A stretch of 25,000 nt of DNA from Cryptococcus deneoformans JEC21 (taxonomy: Eukaryota > Basidiomycota > Tremellomycetes > Tremellales > Cryptococcaceae): the NCBI RefSeq assembly GCF_000091045.1, contig NC_006685.1, positions 1,141,201 to 1,166,200 of the forward strand. The letters run 5' to 3'. Positions 10,197 through 20,930 of this stretch are shown piece by piece (within the stretch, counting starts at the first letter, position 1; each line of letters starts with the position of its first letter). The notes beneath the pieces were generated by a model. That model was not told where the DNA came from. It saw only the letters and a program-made list of their open reading frames with translations, and did not search any database. The position numbers and the translations under genes are program-made.

Positions 10197-11099
10197 TCCA
10201 CAAGGTCTTGAGCCCATCATCCTCACTGAGGCAAGGCAGAAACGCAAGATTTCGAGGAGAGCAGGGTGCGTGGTTTGGAGAAGATCGAGAAGAGCGGGTG
10301 GACGTGAGGTTGATGAGAAGGGGTCGGAGGGGACATCGGTGTAGTCGGGGACAGAAAATGAATGGACCTTGCTTATCACATCCCAGTTCACCATGCTCTT
10401 GGTACATTGCAACTTGGGCTGGAACAAATCGGTGCTGTCATCCGTATCAATGTACCTGTCGGCAAGGCGGAAACCTGACGAACCGATCCCGTGAAAGTTG
10501 AATGGGAGGTGGAGGATGTCAGCGGTTGTGTGGCTCGTCTTCCGGAGAGAGGATTGCCAGCATTCGTACGCGGTCCAAACAGCAAGGCGCACCTGCAGCA
10601 TTGTCTGTCAGCATAAGCTACTGCTGATTGTAGGACTGACTCACCTCTTCGGACCAGCACCATGGCTCATAGACCATCCAACCCGGCTTATCCCCTTTGG
10701 TACCATTGTAAAGGTCGCACAAGGGGAGGAACTCGTCGTATTCCAGGTCATCATCCTCAAGATCAGCAATTCCATCACCGTCGGCCGCGACATTCTCGGT
10801 ACTCAAGAAGTTTTGCTCTTTGGACCGGCAATGAAATGGACGGCACGTAAGATTCCGTCACCGGCGAACAGAGCATTCCTCAAGAAGGACGCCTCGCGGC
10901 ATTTGCTGAGAGGGAGTGATTCCCAGTTTTCCTTGATCGACTGACGGAACTACAGGGTGGCATTAGTGACTGACCCGCGCCTGAGAAACTGACCAAATAC
11001 TCACAGTACGCGTCCTTCCCAGGATCCTCTTCTCATCCGTCTCCTTCTTGAATTGCTCGCTGCATTTGCGTTTGGCGATGTTCTCCAAGTAGACCACCA
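10152..11099 (-). CDS. Hypothetical multi-exon protein, 5' end unresolved
   Basis: A model of exons 11099-11005, 10949-10862, 10817-10645 and 10592-10152 reads through in one frame for about 265 residues. Introns are 55, 44 and 52 nt, all GT-AG. The 44-nt intron (10861-10818) is needed to avoid an in-frame stop. Visible regions: a basic segment (NIAKRKCSEQFKKETDEKR), an acidic block (DGDGIADLEDDDLEYDEF), then GWMVYEPWCWSEEVRLAVWT and a Trp-rich helix-like stretch, ending in low-conservation sequence. I cannot find a start codon exon upstream of 11099 and recognise no family. The 3' end merges into 128-bp tandem repeats beside transposon remains, so the gene may be partly duplicated, decayed or element-borne. 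Confidence 0.45.
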
Positions 11100-11658
11100 C
11101 TCGATCCAATCAGCTGGTGAGGTGGGTAGAGATGGTGGGGATAGCAACGAAGGAAGCAATTGCGGTCTATAGGGGTTGAACTACATAGCATAGCACGGGT
11201 ATAGAGGGCGGGGAAGATATCTATACACTAGATCTATGCACTACAGACAGAAAGTGAACCGAAATGCTCTCTGACGCATGCTTGAAACTCCTGCCGGATA
11301 CCCGAAAATGACCGTCTGATTCCGTCGTATCACGCCAAGCCAGTCGCAGCGCGGCAACTTCCGCTTTGCGACCTCGAAAATCAGACAACTGACGTGTGTA
11401 TCTCCGATACTACTGACACCGCGCCGCACCTGTGACATAAGTAAGATTTATTTACGAGGAGGACGGCGGCGGCGGGGGGCGGCATTTTTATTTTTTGCGA
11501 GGAGGGAGGAGGGGGAAGAACGGCCGGCCGTGCCACCTGATGAAAATTGATTCCGCTCGGCGAGCCCCGTCCATTTTGCTTTATGCGGAAACTGAAGCGC
11601 CCACCACAACATCATCTCCATCTTCTCAATCCGCTTAAAGCCATCCATCCATCCGGCC
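11100..11658. other. Upstream region of the Zn2Cys6 gene
   Basis: This divergent spacer should contain the promoter of the transcription factor gene and perhaps the missing first exon of the minus-strand hypothetical gene. A purine/GC-rich block (gaggaggacggcggcggcgg) lies near 11456-11520. Minus-strand open frames here have no motif support. Confidence 0.35.
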
Positions 11659-12666
11659 ATGTCTTTCTCGCCCCCACAAGAATCCCCGAATCTTCCCTCC
11701 CTTGCAGCAGCTTTAGCCGACACTAGCGGAGCTGCCCAGGGCATCCAAATTGCCCCAGAACTCATTGGTGACGGTGGTGCACCTCCTGACCTTCCTCGGC
11801 GCGAAGAGCTTCAAGGTCAACAACCATCTGATGGTGTTTCACAGGCATTCGGATCATACCAAAATTCATCCACAAGAGACGATGGATATCGCGGATGGTC
11901 AAATGGACCTAATCCTCCTCCAAGGGCGCAGAATCCATGGGAAGAAGGATACCGCGATCATTCCTCCCATCCCGATCCTACAATCAATCAGCAATACTCC
12001 TATTCTGAGCAGGCTGGACCATCCATCTCCACGGAAAATATTGAAGAACCTCAGAAACCTCCGCGCAAACGCGCAAGGCAGTCCAAGCCTCGCGGGCACG
12101 AAAAAAATGGTGTCAACAGCGATGGTTTGCCGGAGGAGGGCATACTTGATTTTGCTCATCCATCAGGGGACTTCAAACTTGGTCCAGTATTCGTACATCC
12201 GCCTAAAGGAGTTGCTCAAGCGTGTGTTCGATGCCACAAAATCAAGAGAAAGTGTGACAATGCGCGACCAAGGTGTGCAGGATGCAGCAGGGCCGATGTA
12301 GCGTGCGTTTTTGAGCTGAACCCCGCCACCGCTAGGTAAGTCTGGATCTTGCAGTAGGTTTTGTAACTGTTTAACCTTTTATGTTCATTCAGCTATGTCT
12401 CGAGCTTGAAGTCAGACAATGTCACTTTATCTGCTCAGATGGTCTCCGCCGCTGAACGTATCTCTCAACTTGAAGCTGTACTGGTCAACACTGGCCAGGA
12501 GATCCCTCCACCTCCACAGACTCTCAAGAACATAGATTTTACCGCCATTGCCGGGGACAAGTTCTCTGCGAAGGATGATGACGTATCGACTGAGGATGCA
12601 ATCAAGAGACTAGCGGAGAGTGCTTTGACCACAAGCCTCCATAAGAGAAGACGGATGTCGTGGTAA
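11659..12666 (+). CDS. Zn2Cys6 binuclear-cluster transcription factor
   Basis: Exons 11659-12335 and 12393-12666 with one 57-nt GT-AG intron give 316 aa. The zinc cluster is C189-C192-C199-C206-C209-C216 (CX2CX6CX6CX2CX6C), within ACVRCHKIKRKC. Fungal proteins of this class bind paired CGG-type DNA sites through such a cluster. The first 130 residues are Ser/Pro/Gln-rich and probably disordered. A basic stretch (PRKRARQSKPR, preceding the cluster) could be a nuclear signal. After the cluster, SYVSSLKSDNVTLSAQMVSA leads into a short coiled coil (ISQLEAVL) that may mediate dimerisation. The C-terminus is basic (HKRRRMSW). No middle homology (fungal_trans) domain is present, unlike many larger family members, so the cluster sits in the C-terminal half of a short protein. 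Targets are unknown. Confidence 0.88.
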
Positions 12667-13473
12667 TGTTTGAATATGTTTGAATCAGGGAAGTATGCTA
12701 TCTGTGAGTCTTTTTTTTATAGAAGGCGCTGCATGCCGCTGACAAGTGTTGCACTAAAGCACGTCTCGGGTATCCTGGGTTGACATGATAATTGGGATCA
12801 AGCTACATTATTGACCAGCCGTACTGTACTCCAAGTTTGTAGTCTTAGCCTCGTCAATTTATATATCGCCTTTCATCATAAATGTACGGTCATATACCCC
12901 ATCGTTTGCTTACTCAATTGACACGTTATGATCAGTTTTTTTAGAGTCTGGTGGACGAGATATATTTCTTGAGGTAGATCCTTGACTTTGAACACTTCAC
13001 CATTAGTGTGTTTTCTGTATATATATATATATTTTATGTCAAGTGGTATTCTATACTGCATGATATCACGCCCCTGCCCTAAAGTCTCAATCCCATTGAC
13101 CTGCAAGGCTCACTACTATGGTTATTTCTTTGACTCACTGCTGCCGCTTTGCTCAGGTTGTCAACAAAGCATGAATTATAGCCCTTTGTTCTTTTTATCA
13201 GGCACGTCTCTATTGACACGTATTACGAGGTTGACGATGTGTAAGCGTGGTGCAGACATATTGTGTGCGTTTTTTTTGTTGTGAAAAAAGAAGGAATGAA
13301 GAAAGAATAATTGTAAGAAGACGACGACGAGTAGGAACACAGCGGACCCATCCGCCCGACGACTGCTGCTGAAGAAGTTAATTAGTCGTTGTGATTGTTT
13401 CATATTTACCAAAAGTTCCTCTGAAAATTGCCTTGTGTCAAGGTGTACCCAAAACCAACCCTATACTATTGCA
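12667..13473. other. Intergenic region with AT microsatellite
   Basis: Between two plus-strand genes. It contains a short (TA)n run at about 13017-13033 and poly-T tracts. A minus-strand frame at 13176-13412 is Phe/Leu-rich because of oligo-A/T tracts and is not convincing. The promoter of RPP1 should lie at the right end. Confidence 0.4.
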
Positions 13474-14342
13474 ATGTACTACGACCTGTATCTCCCGTTC
13501 CCGCTCCCACCTTCTCAAGAAGACACCCATTCCAAAAAGGCCAAAAAAGGAAAGGGCAAAGCTCCTTTACCTCCTCTTGTCGTCTCCAACGCAGACTGCT
13601 GGGATGGTTTGGAGACCTCTGCCAGAGAGAGCGTCGCCAGACGGATAGCGCTGACGGGGCATTGTGAGTAAACATGCGACTTAAAAACGATTGTCCTTAT
13701 AGGCTGAAATTGTGCGGGGGCCAGTGGGATACTCGGTCGTGGGGTGCACTATCGCTCCTGGTGAACCATCGAATCAAGTTCTTCCATCGCCCTTCCAAAA
13801 AGGGCTGCCTTATCCTGGTCTTGATCCCCGATTCGCATCTCCCAGTGGCGCATCGCCATCCTCTTCTTCTTACGGGAACGCCTCCTTGGTTCAAGTGACA
13901 CGGTATCATATCAGACTGGATGACGGAAAGGCTCATTGTTTGGTGAGTTTTGTTTCGCTATTTGTGCGACTGTCGATAATCCCCAACTCATATACATATG
14001 CGGGCCTAGACTGCCCAAAACACAAGTGCTCTAAGGAATTATGATATTCTGTCTGTCTCTCCGACGACCGATAAATCTTTTCAGCTGGCATGTACCGACC
14101 TCTCAAATCCTGGACCTAATCAGATCTCAATAATCACTCTTCCCCTTCACGAGCGGGCCTTTACCTTTAGGTTTAATCGTAAACAGATGCGTCAAGCGCA
14201 GCGGAATGGAGTTGTTGCAAGTCCCACCTTGTGTTGTTATCCCTTTTTTGCGTTTTGCTGATAAAATCAATAATAGTTTGAACTTGTTTACTCTGCCGCC
14301 CTTTTCCCCCCAGCGTCAACCCCCCTTGATGTAGCCCGTAGA

Positions 14343-14374
<32 letters not shown>

Positions 14375-14441
14375 AGTGATCAGAATCACGGGAGGAAAAT
14401 CAGTCATTTTCTCAAGTGGGCCTGGAGGTAGTGAGAATGGA

Positions 14442-14472
<31 letters not shown>

Positions 14473-14698
14473 TCGTCTTCCTTTTTTTTTTCTTTCCTTT
14501 TTTTTCTTTGGCCTCGGTTGCTGATACAAAGCGGGGGGCGTCATAGTGGCACTCTGATTGGGATGCCGGCAAATCTAGCAAGGGAGACAGTTGATAAAAC
14601 GCCAAAGATGGTGTTGCTTCGAGCACGTGAGTCTGAATCCGTATCGTTTCCTCTTGTTTTTTTGGGTCCCCCAAGCTCAACTAGTCATGTTTGACAAT

Positions 14699-14743
<45 letters not shown>

Positions 14744-14873
14744 GCTAGCGCCGCCATTAGCCGATGCAGACACATCGATGGAGGATGCGTCGACAGTCGA
14801 TGTACTGAATAAACGGGCTGCAGACGACGGCTCAAAAGATGCGGTGGTCAAACGGTCTAGAGTAGGCATGTGA
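13474..14873 (+). CDS. RPP1: RNase P/MRP protein subunit RPP1 (RPP30 homolog)
   Basis: Exons 13474-13663, 13725-13942, 14010-14216, 14277-14470, 14547-14626 and 14704-14873 give 352 aa. RPP1 is the TIM-barrel-like protein subunit common to nuclear RNase P and RNase MRP, which process tRNA 5' ends and pre-rRNA. Family landmarks: N-terminal MYYDLYLPFP, ALTGHLGYSVVGCTIA, YDILSVSPTTDKSFQLAC, FTFRFNRKQMRQAQRNGVV joined to FELVYSAAL, then VIRITGGKSVIFSSGPGG and a short basic C-terminal tail (KRSRV). Intron 3 (14217-14276, 60 nt) appears to have a GC donor (gcaagt) with branch site ctgataa; using it keeps the exact length of the conserved GV-FEL-YS segment. The acceptor at 13724 rather than the earlier tatag is required by frame and by the GHLGYS motif. 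A Lys-rich, Pro-rich insertion lies near residues 20-37. Confidence 0.9.
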
Positions 14874-14931
14874 TTATATGCATCCATCTATAAGCGATTT
14901 CCCAAGTGAGAATTGGACCTGTGCGTATACG

Positions 14932-14966
14932 TCATCATCATGATCATGATCATCATCATCATCGAT
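14932..14966. repeat. CAT/GAT simple repeat in a convergent spacer
   Basis: A short run of cat/gat units (tcatcatcatgatcatgatc and on) lies in the 118-bp space between the stop codons of RPP1 and OCT1. It is partly self-complementary (catgatcatg). Nothing else is seen in this spacer. Confidence 0.7.
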
Positions 14967-14991
14967 CCGTGCAAACGAATCACACAAGATA

Positions 14992-14995
14992 CTAC

Positions 14996-15081
<86 letters not shown>

Positions 15082-15532
15082 GACCATCTCCCAAGGATCT
15101 CTCCCACCGCCCCATTTCAAGACTTTTTCTTTGAACGCTTCACCTCCTTCCCTGGAGAGTATGTCTTCCGCCGCCGCCGGATCATGATTAGCGGCGGCGG
15201 GCCCGGTACGCCCCCGCGCAAACAGTGATGACCAGATCTTGCCCGCGATTGCGCGATCAAACAGATAGGAATAATACGTCGCGCCGTAGCCGTACAAGTG
15301 TCCGAACTGCGTTTGCCACGCCGTCCCTCGCACGGGTGGGATCACCCCCACTTGGCTTTGCAGCTCGTTCCAGACTCGGGTAGAGTCGAGTTGTTCGCCA
15401 TGCTTGATCGAGTGGTACTTTTGGTCAAGCAGTGCCATCAGGATTTGGGAATGTGTTTCGAGGGCTTTGAGGGACTGGTCGAGTTGCAGATGCGCTTGGA
15501 TGAGGGGGATCGGTAAAGGTTCGTTGGTGGTA

Positions 15533-15567
<35 letters not shown>

Positions 15568-15865
15568 AGAGATAAAGTGCTCCATGAGGATGGAAGGGAG
15601 CTCGACAAAGTCGGTGGCGCACCGAGTACCGGACACGTTGTGAAACTCTGTTTGGCCAATCATTGCTATAAAAATGGTAGTGTGTTAGTTTATCGTGCCT
15701 CTTTTTGAATCATTGTGTTGGAATATCTTACAGTGGATAGCATGCCCCATCTCGTGGAACAGAGTCTCGAGATCATTCCACCCAAGCAATGCCGGGCCGC
15801 TTTCTTCAACCGTTCCAAAGTCTGTAGTCAGCACAACGATGGGAAGTTGGTATTTGCCCTCTTTT

Positions 15866-15903
<38 letters not shown>

Positions 15904-16017
15904 GAGATGTTGATCCCATCCGGGAGGCAGGCCATCGCCTTCGGAAGGATCATCGTCCACCCTTCTCGAGCAGCGGACGGTATAGTGTGCTGCGCCGGCT
16001 GATGGCTTACCGGGTCG

Positions 16018-16049
<32 letters not shown>

Positions 16050-16153
16050 TTTTGCCGTGTTCGTCCATCACGTCCAACCGCCTGACCGAGGGGTGCCAGA
16101 CTTCGCCATGTGCGACAGACACGGGCTTGAAGGAGATACCATAGAGGCGGGAG

Positions 16154-16191
<38 letters not shown>

Positions 16192-16243
16192 GAAGTAGGG
16201 TGTGATGGACGGTAGGGATCCGTTGGGTAATAACGATGCAGCA

Positions 16244-16277
<34 letters not shown>

Positions 16278-17005
16278 GCACGGTGGGCAATTGAGAGGAG
16301 GTGCGGGAGACTGTGGAAAGGGCCTTGAGGCGTTGGAGGGCGGCAACGTCTGCGGCTGCCGATGGACGGTGGTGTGTCGCCAGCGACGTGAGGAACTGTA
16401 AAACGTTTTGGGGTGTCTTGGCCATCTTGTCGGACAGGGCGACATCGGCCCATGTTTCCTTTCCAAGCACGTGAGCGAGCTCTGCCCGTTCTTTCAGCAT
16501 TGTCTCGAGCACGTAGACCCTGTCCTTGTCTTCTCGCATGGAGCCGATATACACCAGGCGCCGAGCCTCCTCATTGTCTGCATATCTCCCGATCATCTGC
16601 GCTTCCCAGGAGCCAGGCGCAAGGAGTGCGGGACCCTTGCGCTTTTTCCGCGGCAAGGACGCCACGAATTTCGAGCTGAGCCCGGCGAGCAGCACTTCTG
16701 GCTCTGGTATTTCGATGGGCGTGTCCGCCGAGGGCCCAGCGGCGGCAAAGGACAGAAAGGTACGGCCGAGGGAGAGGATGTTGTCCGAGTGGCGGACGAA
16801 TTTGGCACGGACGCCGGGGGGCAGCTGTATGCCCGAGCGCTCAAAGTCTGAGAGAAAGGTCTGGGCGACTCTGAGCTCGGCCGGCGAGAGGGGGTTGCCG
16901 GGGAACGTGTGGGAGACGGTTGCGACGAGTGCCTGGGGCGCGGATGAGCGGCAGCACGGATGCACGGGGCGCCACGCTGGGACTCACGTCATAGAGGCCC
17001 GTGCT

Positions 17006-17038
<33 letters not shown>

Positions 17039-17081
17039 CTCGTACGTCTTCTCGGCGGCCGCGACCCAGCGGGGGTCCGGA

Positions 17082-17119
<38 letters not shown>

Positions 17120-17398
17120 GCAGAGGACATCGCTGAGGCGGTCGAGGTTCTTGACGACGCGGCGGAGCTCTGCGGGGTCTGGGTGTGCGGGCGCTGCGGC
17201 GATGCGGGCGACGAGGGCGTCGGCGTGGCGGACGGTGCGGCGGGTGAGGGGCGCGAGGGCGTCGGGCGCGGTGAGCGGCGGGAGGGCGCAGAGGGGCGCA
17301 GGGGGCGCGGGCGGCGGGGGCGGGAGCGGGCGGTCAAAGTGGGGCGCAAGGGCGCCAGAGGAGAGGGCGCGGCGTGTGATGCGGGGGAGACGGAGCAT
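14992..17398 (-). CDS. OCT1: Mitochondrial intermediate peptidase, M3 metallopeptidase
   Basis: Exons 17398-16988, 16932-15732 and 15665-14992 give 761 aa, close to the fungal norm. Octapeptidyl aminopeptidase 1 trims an octapeptide from matrix proteins after the main processing peptidase has cut. The zinc site is H530-E531-x-x-H534 ([10 protein letters not shown]) with third ligand E559 in TDFVELPS, at the spacing typical of M3 peptidases. [19 protein letters not shown] and [12 protein letters not shown] are strong family signatures. The N-terminus ([14 protein letters not shown]) is basic and amphipathic, as expected for a mitochondrial presequence, followed by a Pro/Ala-rich stretch. Introns are 55 and 66 nt, GT-AG; the second splits the Ser codon just after HAIH. 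The 5' third of the gene is strikingly GC-rich. It is divergent from DCR1 and convergent with RPP1. Confidence 0.94.
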
Positions 17399-17486
17399 GG
17401 GTGGGGAGTGGGGGAGTGGAAGTGGGGGAGGAAGTCACAATGTGTCGCGTAAATTGCGGCGCCTCCACTCTGCTCGCTGCATACCC
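17399..17486. promoter_or_regulatory. 88-bp divergent promoter between OCT1 and DCR1
   Basis: The two start codons are only 88 bp apart on opposite strands, so both 5' leaders and core promoters must share this interval or reach into the neighbouring coding region. It is purine-rich at its left (ggggagtgggggagtggaag) and has no TATA box. The flanking coding DNA is much more GC-rich than the rest of the window. Confidence 0.6.
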
Positions 17487-20400
17487 ATGTCTGCCCCGCT
17501 GTTCACCTCCCCCTCGGGCGCCGAGCTCTCGCTGCAGAACGCTGGGGGCCATCTCTCGCGCTGGCACGTGGCGGTCGGGCACACCCCCGCCTTCCGCTTC
17601 CACCGCAGCGACGCGCCCCCCGCCACGCTCTGCACCGTCCACCTCCCCGGCCTCGGCCCCGTCACCTCGGACCCCTGCGCCAACAAGGCCCGTGCAAAGC
17701 AGTCCGCGTCCTTCCGCGCAGTGCAGCGCCTCCTCGCCAGCCACGAGCTCGACGACCGCTTCCAGCCCACGCCCTCGCAGCCCCGCACGAGGGCGAGAGA
17801 CGACATCATGGCCACAAAGTCCAGGTGCAACTATCGCTGGGAGAGCAGGAAGCTCTTGATCAAGGACGAGCTGCCGCAGGGACACGGGAGCGGCGACTAT
17901 GCGTACCGCACCACTCCCCAGTTCTGGAAGGAGTGCCCGCCCTTTGCGCCCGGAGAACGGGTGCATGCCGCAGTGCTCCTGCTCTCACCGACGGCCGAAA
18001 AGACGTTTGGCCACCCCGAGTGCAGGCCCATGTGCTTGCTCACCAGCAGGCCCTTGCCGCTGTTCGAAACGCACGATACGGTCGAGGTGAATCTCGGCGT
18101 AGGGGAGCAGCCCACCCACCGCGGCTGCGTGAGGATGACCAGCGCCGGATCCCTGGAAGGCGGCCTCGACGACGTCACGCTCGGCCAGACACTGAGGTTC
18201 ACAGAGCGGCTGATGAGGGCTGAGCTGCAGAGACTCATCAAGGCAGATCTTCATCGAATCAAGTGGCTGCTGCTTCCCCTCACGTACGGGTACTCTTCCG
18301 CTCGACAACCAGGCCCGTTGGCGCGTGAGGATATCGCTTGGGAGCAAGTCGAAGCTGTTGCCAATGGGCCCCTGACAGTTCCGTTCACCCTTAAAGACGA
18401 GGACGACCTCGCCGCGCAATGTTTCGATGCCATGGCCTCGGCGAATTCTGAACTGACCCGCCGAAGCTACATTACTGCTGTCCGTCAAGACCTCAATCCC
18501 GACTCTCCCCATCCGGAGCGACCTGAGAAGACGATCCTGCAAGTGATCCAGGGCGAGAACTGTCTGTTTCCCCAGCTTGTACACCGCAAGCAGCCCATCC
18601 TCCAAGTCGAGACGGCGTGTCTCGCCAAAAATGGCTCATATATCACCACCTCTGCCACGCCTGCCGAGCAGCGCTCAACGCAGTTCCTCATTCCAGAGTA
18701 TGAAAATCGCCACTGTATCCCCGCCAGCATCTTCCGCGCCCTCACCCCCTTTCCCTTTTTCATCCACCAACTCGAATGCATGCTCATCGCGTACGAAATG
18801 TCGACCAAACTGTTTGGATCATTGCTCCATCCCGAACTCGCTCTCCAAGCTCTCACAGCCCCTTCCTCGCAAAACGTCACCCCATGGACCTATGAGCGCC
18901 TCGAGATCCTTGGCGATACCCTGCTCAAATTCTTCATCACCATCCACGTCTATCTGCACGGTGGAGGCGCAAACTCTCGTGAAGACTCGTTGAAAGTGTG
19001 GCAGGATAGACACAAGCTTGTCAGTAACCGTACACTCACCGCCAACGCAATCAAGCTCGGGCTGGTGGAATTCGTGAGAGATAAAAGGCTTAAAGTGAAA
19101 GAGTGGGTACCACGAGATTGGGAGCTAGAGCTGTTGCCGGGGCAGATTGCGCCCAAGAAGGCTGTGCAAACAAGTAACGATGGTCCAGAAATGAGGAAAC
19201 TGGGAGATAAGGCAGGTTTTTTTTTCAATTTTTCTATAGCCAAATCTAACATTTCCATTTCTATAGCTCCTAGCAGATATTGTTGAAGCCATCATTGGAG
19301 CCTCGTATGGCAGGGACAAGAACTTTGACAATGTCATCTCCACATTGATACATCTCAATGTCCCCCTCGATCTTTTTAGTACTTGGGAAGAGATCAAACA
19401 TGTGCTTCCACTGTCGGATGATGAACATGATACCGAAGAACATGGGGCTGCCGATGCCGAAACCGAAACGGACTCTTTCTCAGCATGTGAAATCCTGGGG
19501 TACAAATTCAAGCGTAAAAGGAGGTACGAGGATGTCATTGTGAGTTGATTCTGCCATTCTTTTTTACTGAACCAATCCATGTGATCTGACATGTTATCTC
19601 ACAGAGTATGAGTAATCAGCCTCATGCGAGGAGGATCCGCGAAAACTACAAGATGCTAGGTAATGCAGTCTTGGATCTTCGTGAGTGTTATTCCCCCCCA
19701 AAGGTATTCTAAACAAAAAAACTGAAGCTTGGGGCAGACGTCATTGAATTCCTGCTGGCAAAGTACCCTGAAGAAGGACCTGGTTCTTTATCCAACATGA
19801 AAGTATGTCCATCCATTGAATCGTTTGTGATGGGCCGGTCACTGTTGCTAATGCATAACAACCATGCAGACGTTTCGTACCACAGAGGTATCTTTATATA
19901 TATATATTCCAATCAGATCGCTGACGAACATGAAATAGGGACTTCGATGCGCGCTAGCGACTGAGCTAGGCCTACAAGACCTCCTCAAGGATGGTGATGA
20001 AAGGGCGGAGAGGGAACTGGGTCGCGCGACATACTTTATGCGCGACGCAAAGGCTCAGGCGGATGCTGGCCTTTCAGACGAAGAACAGGGAGGTATACAC
20101 TACTGGGATGGTGTCGCTGTCAACCATGTGAGTTTGAATTTTGATCCTAGTTTATGAAAAGATGGAGAGGTGGAAAAAACTAAAACTTGAACGACTGTGC
20201 AGTTTACGGGAAGCATTATCGAAGTCATCTACGGTGCTATTTTCCAGGACTCTGGTTTTTCCCTTGAACATACCCAGAGGATATTCGATAACCACATCGT
20301 GCCTTTTATCGAGAAATATTGCAAAGGTCCCAGTGCAAGCGATCTTCACCCAAAGGGCTTGTTAACTAGATGGATGCAGGCCAAGGGCTGTGCATATTGG

Positions 20401-20690
20401 AAACTAGATGCAGTCGGGCCGAAATTATGCGAGGGTGTCGGTGAGTGTGTATTCCTTGTGGTTAAAAATACTACTTGGGTCCATTCTTCAAGCTGAAAAG
20501 ATAAATAGTTACCTGCCATGATCAAGATGTGGCGCGTTGCAAGGCTTTCACTACGCATGTGGCCGTGAGGAACGTATGTGAAGAAGCTATAAAACGTTTG
20601 CGAGATGAAAACCGAATCAAAGATATTTGCGACTGCCCGTCGTTCAAAGAGATCGTCCCCGAGGACAAGACGTTTGGGAAATGGAGATGA
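17487..20690 (+). CDS. DCR1: Dicer-like ribonuclease III without helicase, tandem copy 1
   Basis: Exons 17487-19211, 19267-19539, 19605-19680, 19738-19802, 19870-19887, 19939-20127, 20203-20440 and 20509-20690 give 921 aa. Dicers cut double-stranded RNA into small RNAs for RNA silencing. Domains in order: Dicer dimerisation domain (about 63-97, NKARAKQSASFRAVQRLL), platform and PAZ-like region (about 195-395), connector helix (about 400-440, HCIPASIFR), RNase IIIa (about 465-600), RNase IIIb (about 650-800), and dsRBD (about 815-900). No DExD/H helicase precedes the dimerisation domain. RNase IIIa keeps E473, D477, D579 and E582. RNase IIIb has K682, N686 and S786 where E, D and D are expected; only E789 remains. 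Intron 1 appears to start with GC (gcaggt) at the exact position of the GT donor in copy 2. The final acceptor is the tag at 20508, chosen because it restores VTCHD, as in copy 2. Which copy is called DCR1 is my choice. Confidence 0.9.
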
Positions 20691-20930
20691 TAAAAAAGTT
20701 TCTAGAAGTGTATATGGAATCCCCTATACTTGCATGAATATTTGTTTATACAGCAATAATTGCATTTCCGTTCTTTTTTTATTTTTTTATTTTTGCACGA
20801 ACCTGGCCATGTTAAGTTGTGACGCTGGAGTTTTCACGGGTGTAAAAATCATTTGTTGTTGTTCTCAAAAGTTGGCGTTTGGTTATATCCGTTGCTCTTA
20901 AAAAGACATAACCCGCCCCTGCAGCCCATC
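20691..20930. promoter_or_regulatory. Spacer between the two Dicer genes
   Basis: The 240 bp between the stop of copy 1 and the start of copy 2 must hold the terminator of one and the promoter of the other. It contains a T-rich tract (cttttttta, near 20771-20790) and no open frame of note. The possibility of a shared transcript cannot be excluded from sequence. Confidence 0.45.

Noticed and set aside
14541..14546. Earlier acceptor (acaaag) for RPP1 exon 5
   Set aside because: It is in frame but would add four Gly/Arg/His/Ser-type residues inside the conserved DIVNL-TLIGMP segment; the tag at 14546 keeps it compact.
16526..17452. Plus-strand open frame of 308 codons
   Set aside because: It lies entirely opposite OCT1, whose family signatures are unambiguous; the frame is open because the DNA is very GC-rich.
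17001..17486. Upstream in-frame extension of Dicer copy 1 by 162 codons
   Set aside because: This stretch is antisense to OCT1 exon 1, its residues are Arg/Ala/Gly-rich as expected from GC-rich antisense DNA, and the ATG at 17487 starts the segment shared with copy 2.
20509..20530. Alternative acceptor (caag) for the last Dicer copy 1 exon
   Set aside because: The upstream tag at 20508 restores VTCHD followed by a DVAR segment that matches VTCHD and EIAR in copy 2, so it is the better choice.
20853..20930. Upstream extension of Dicer copy 2
   Set aside because: The extension has no ATG before 20931 and no resemblance to copy 1; it is a stop-free stretch of spacer.
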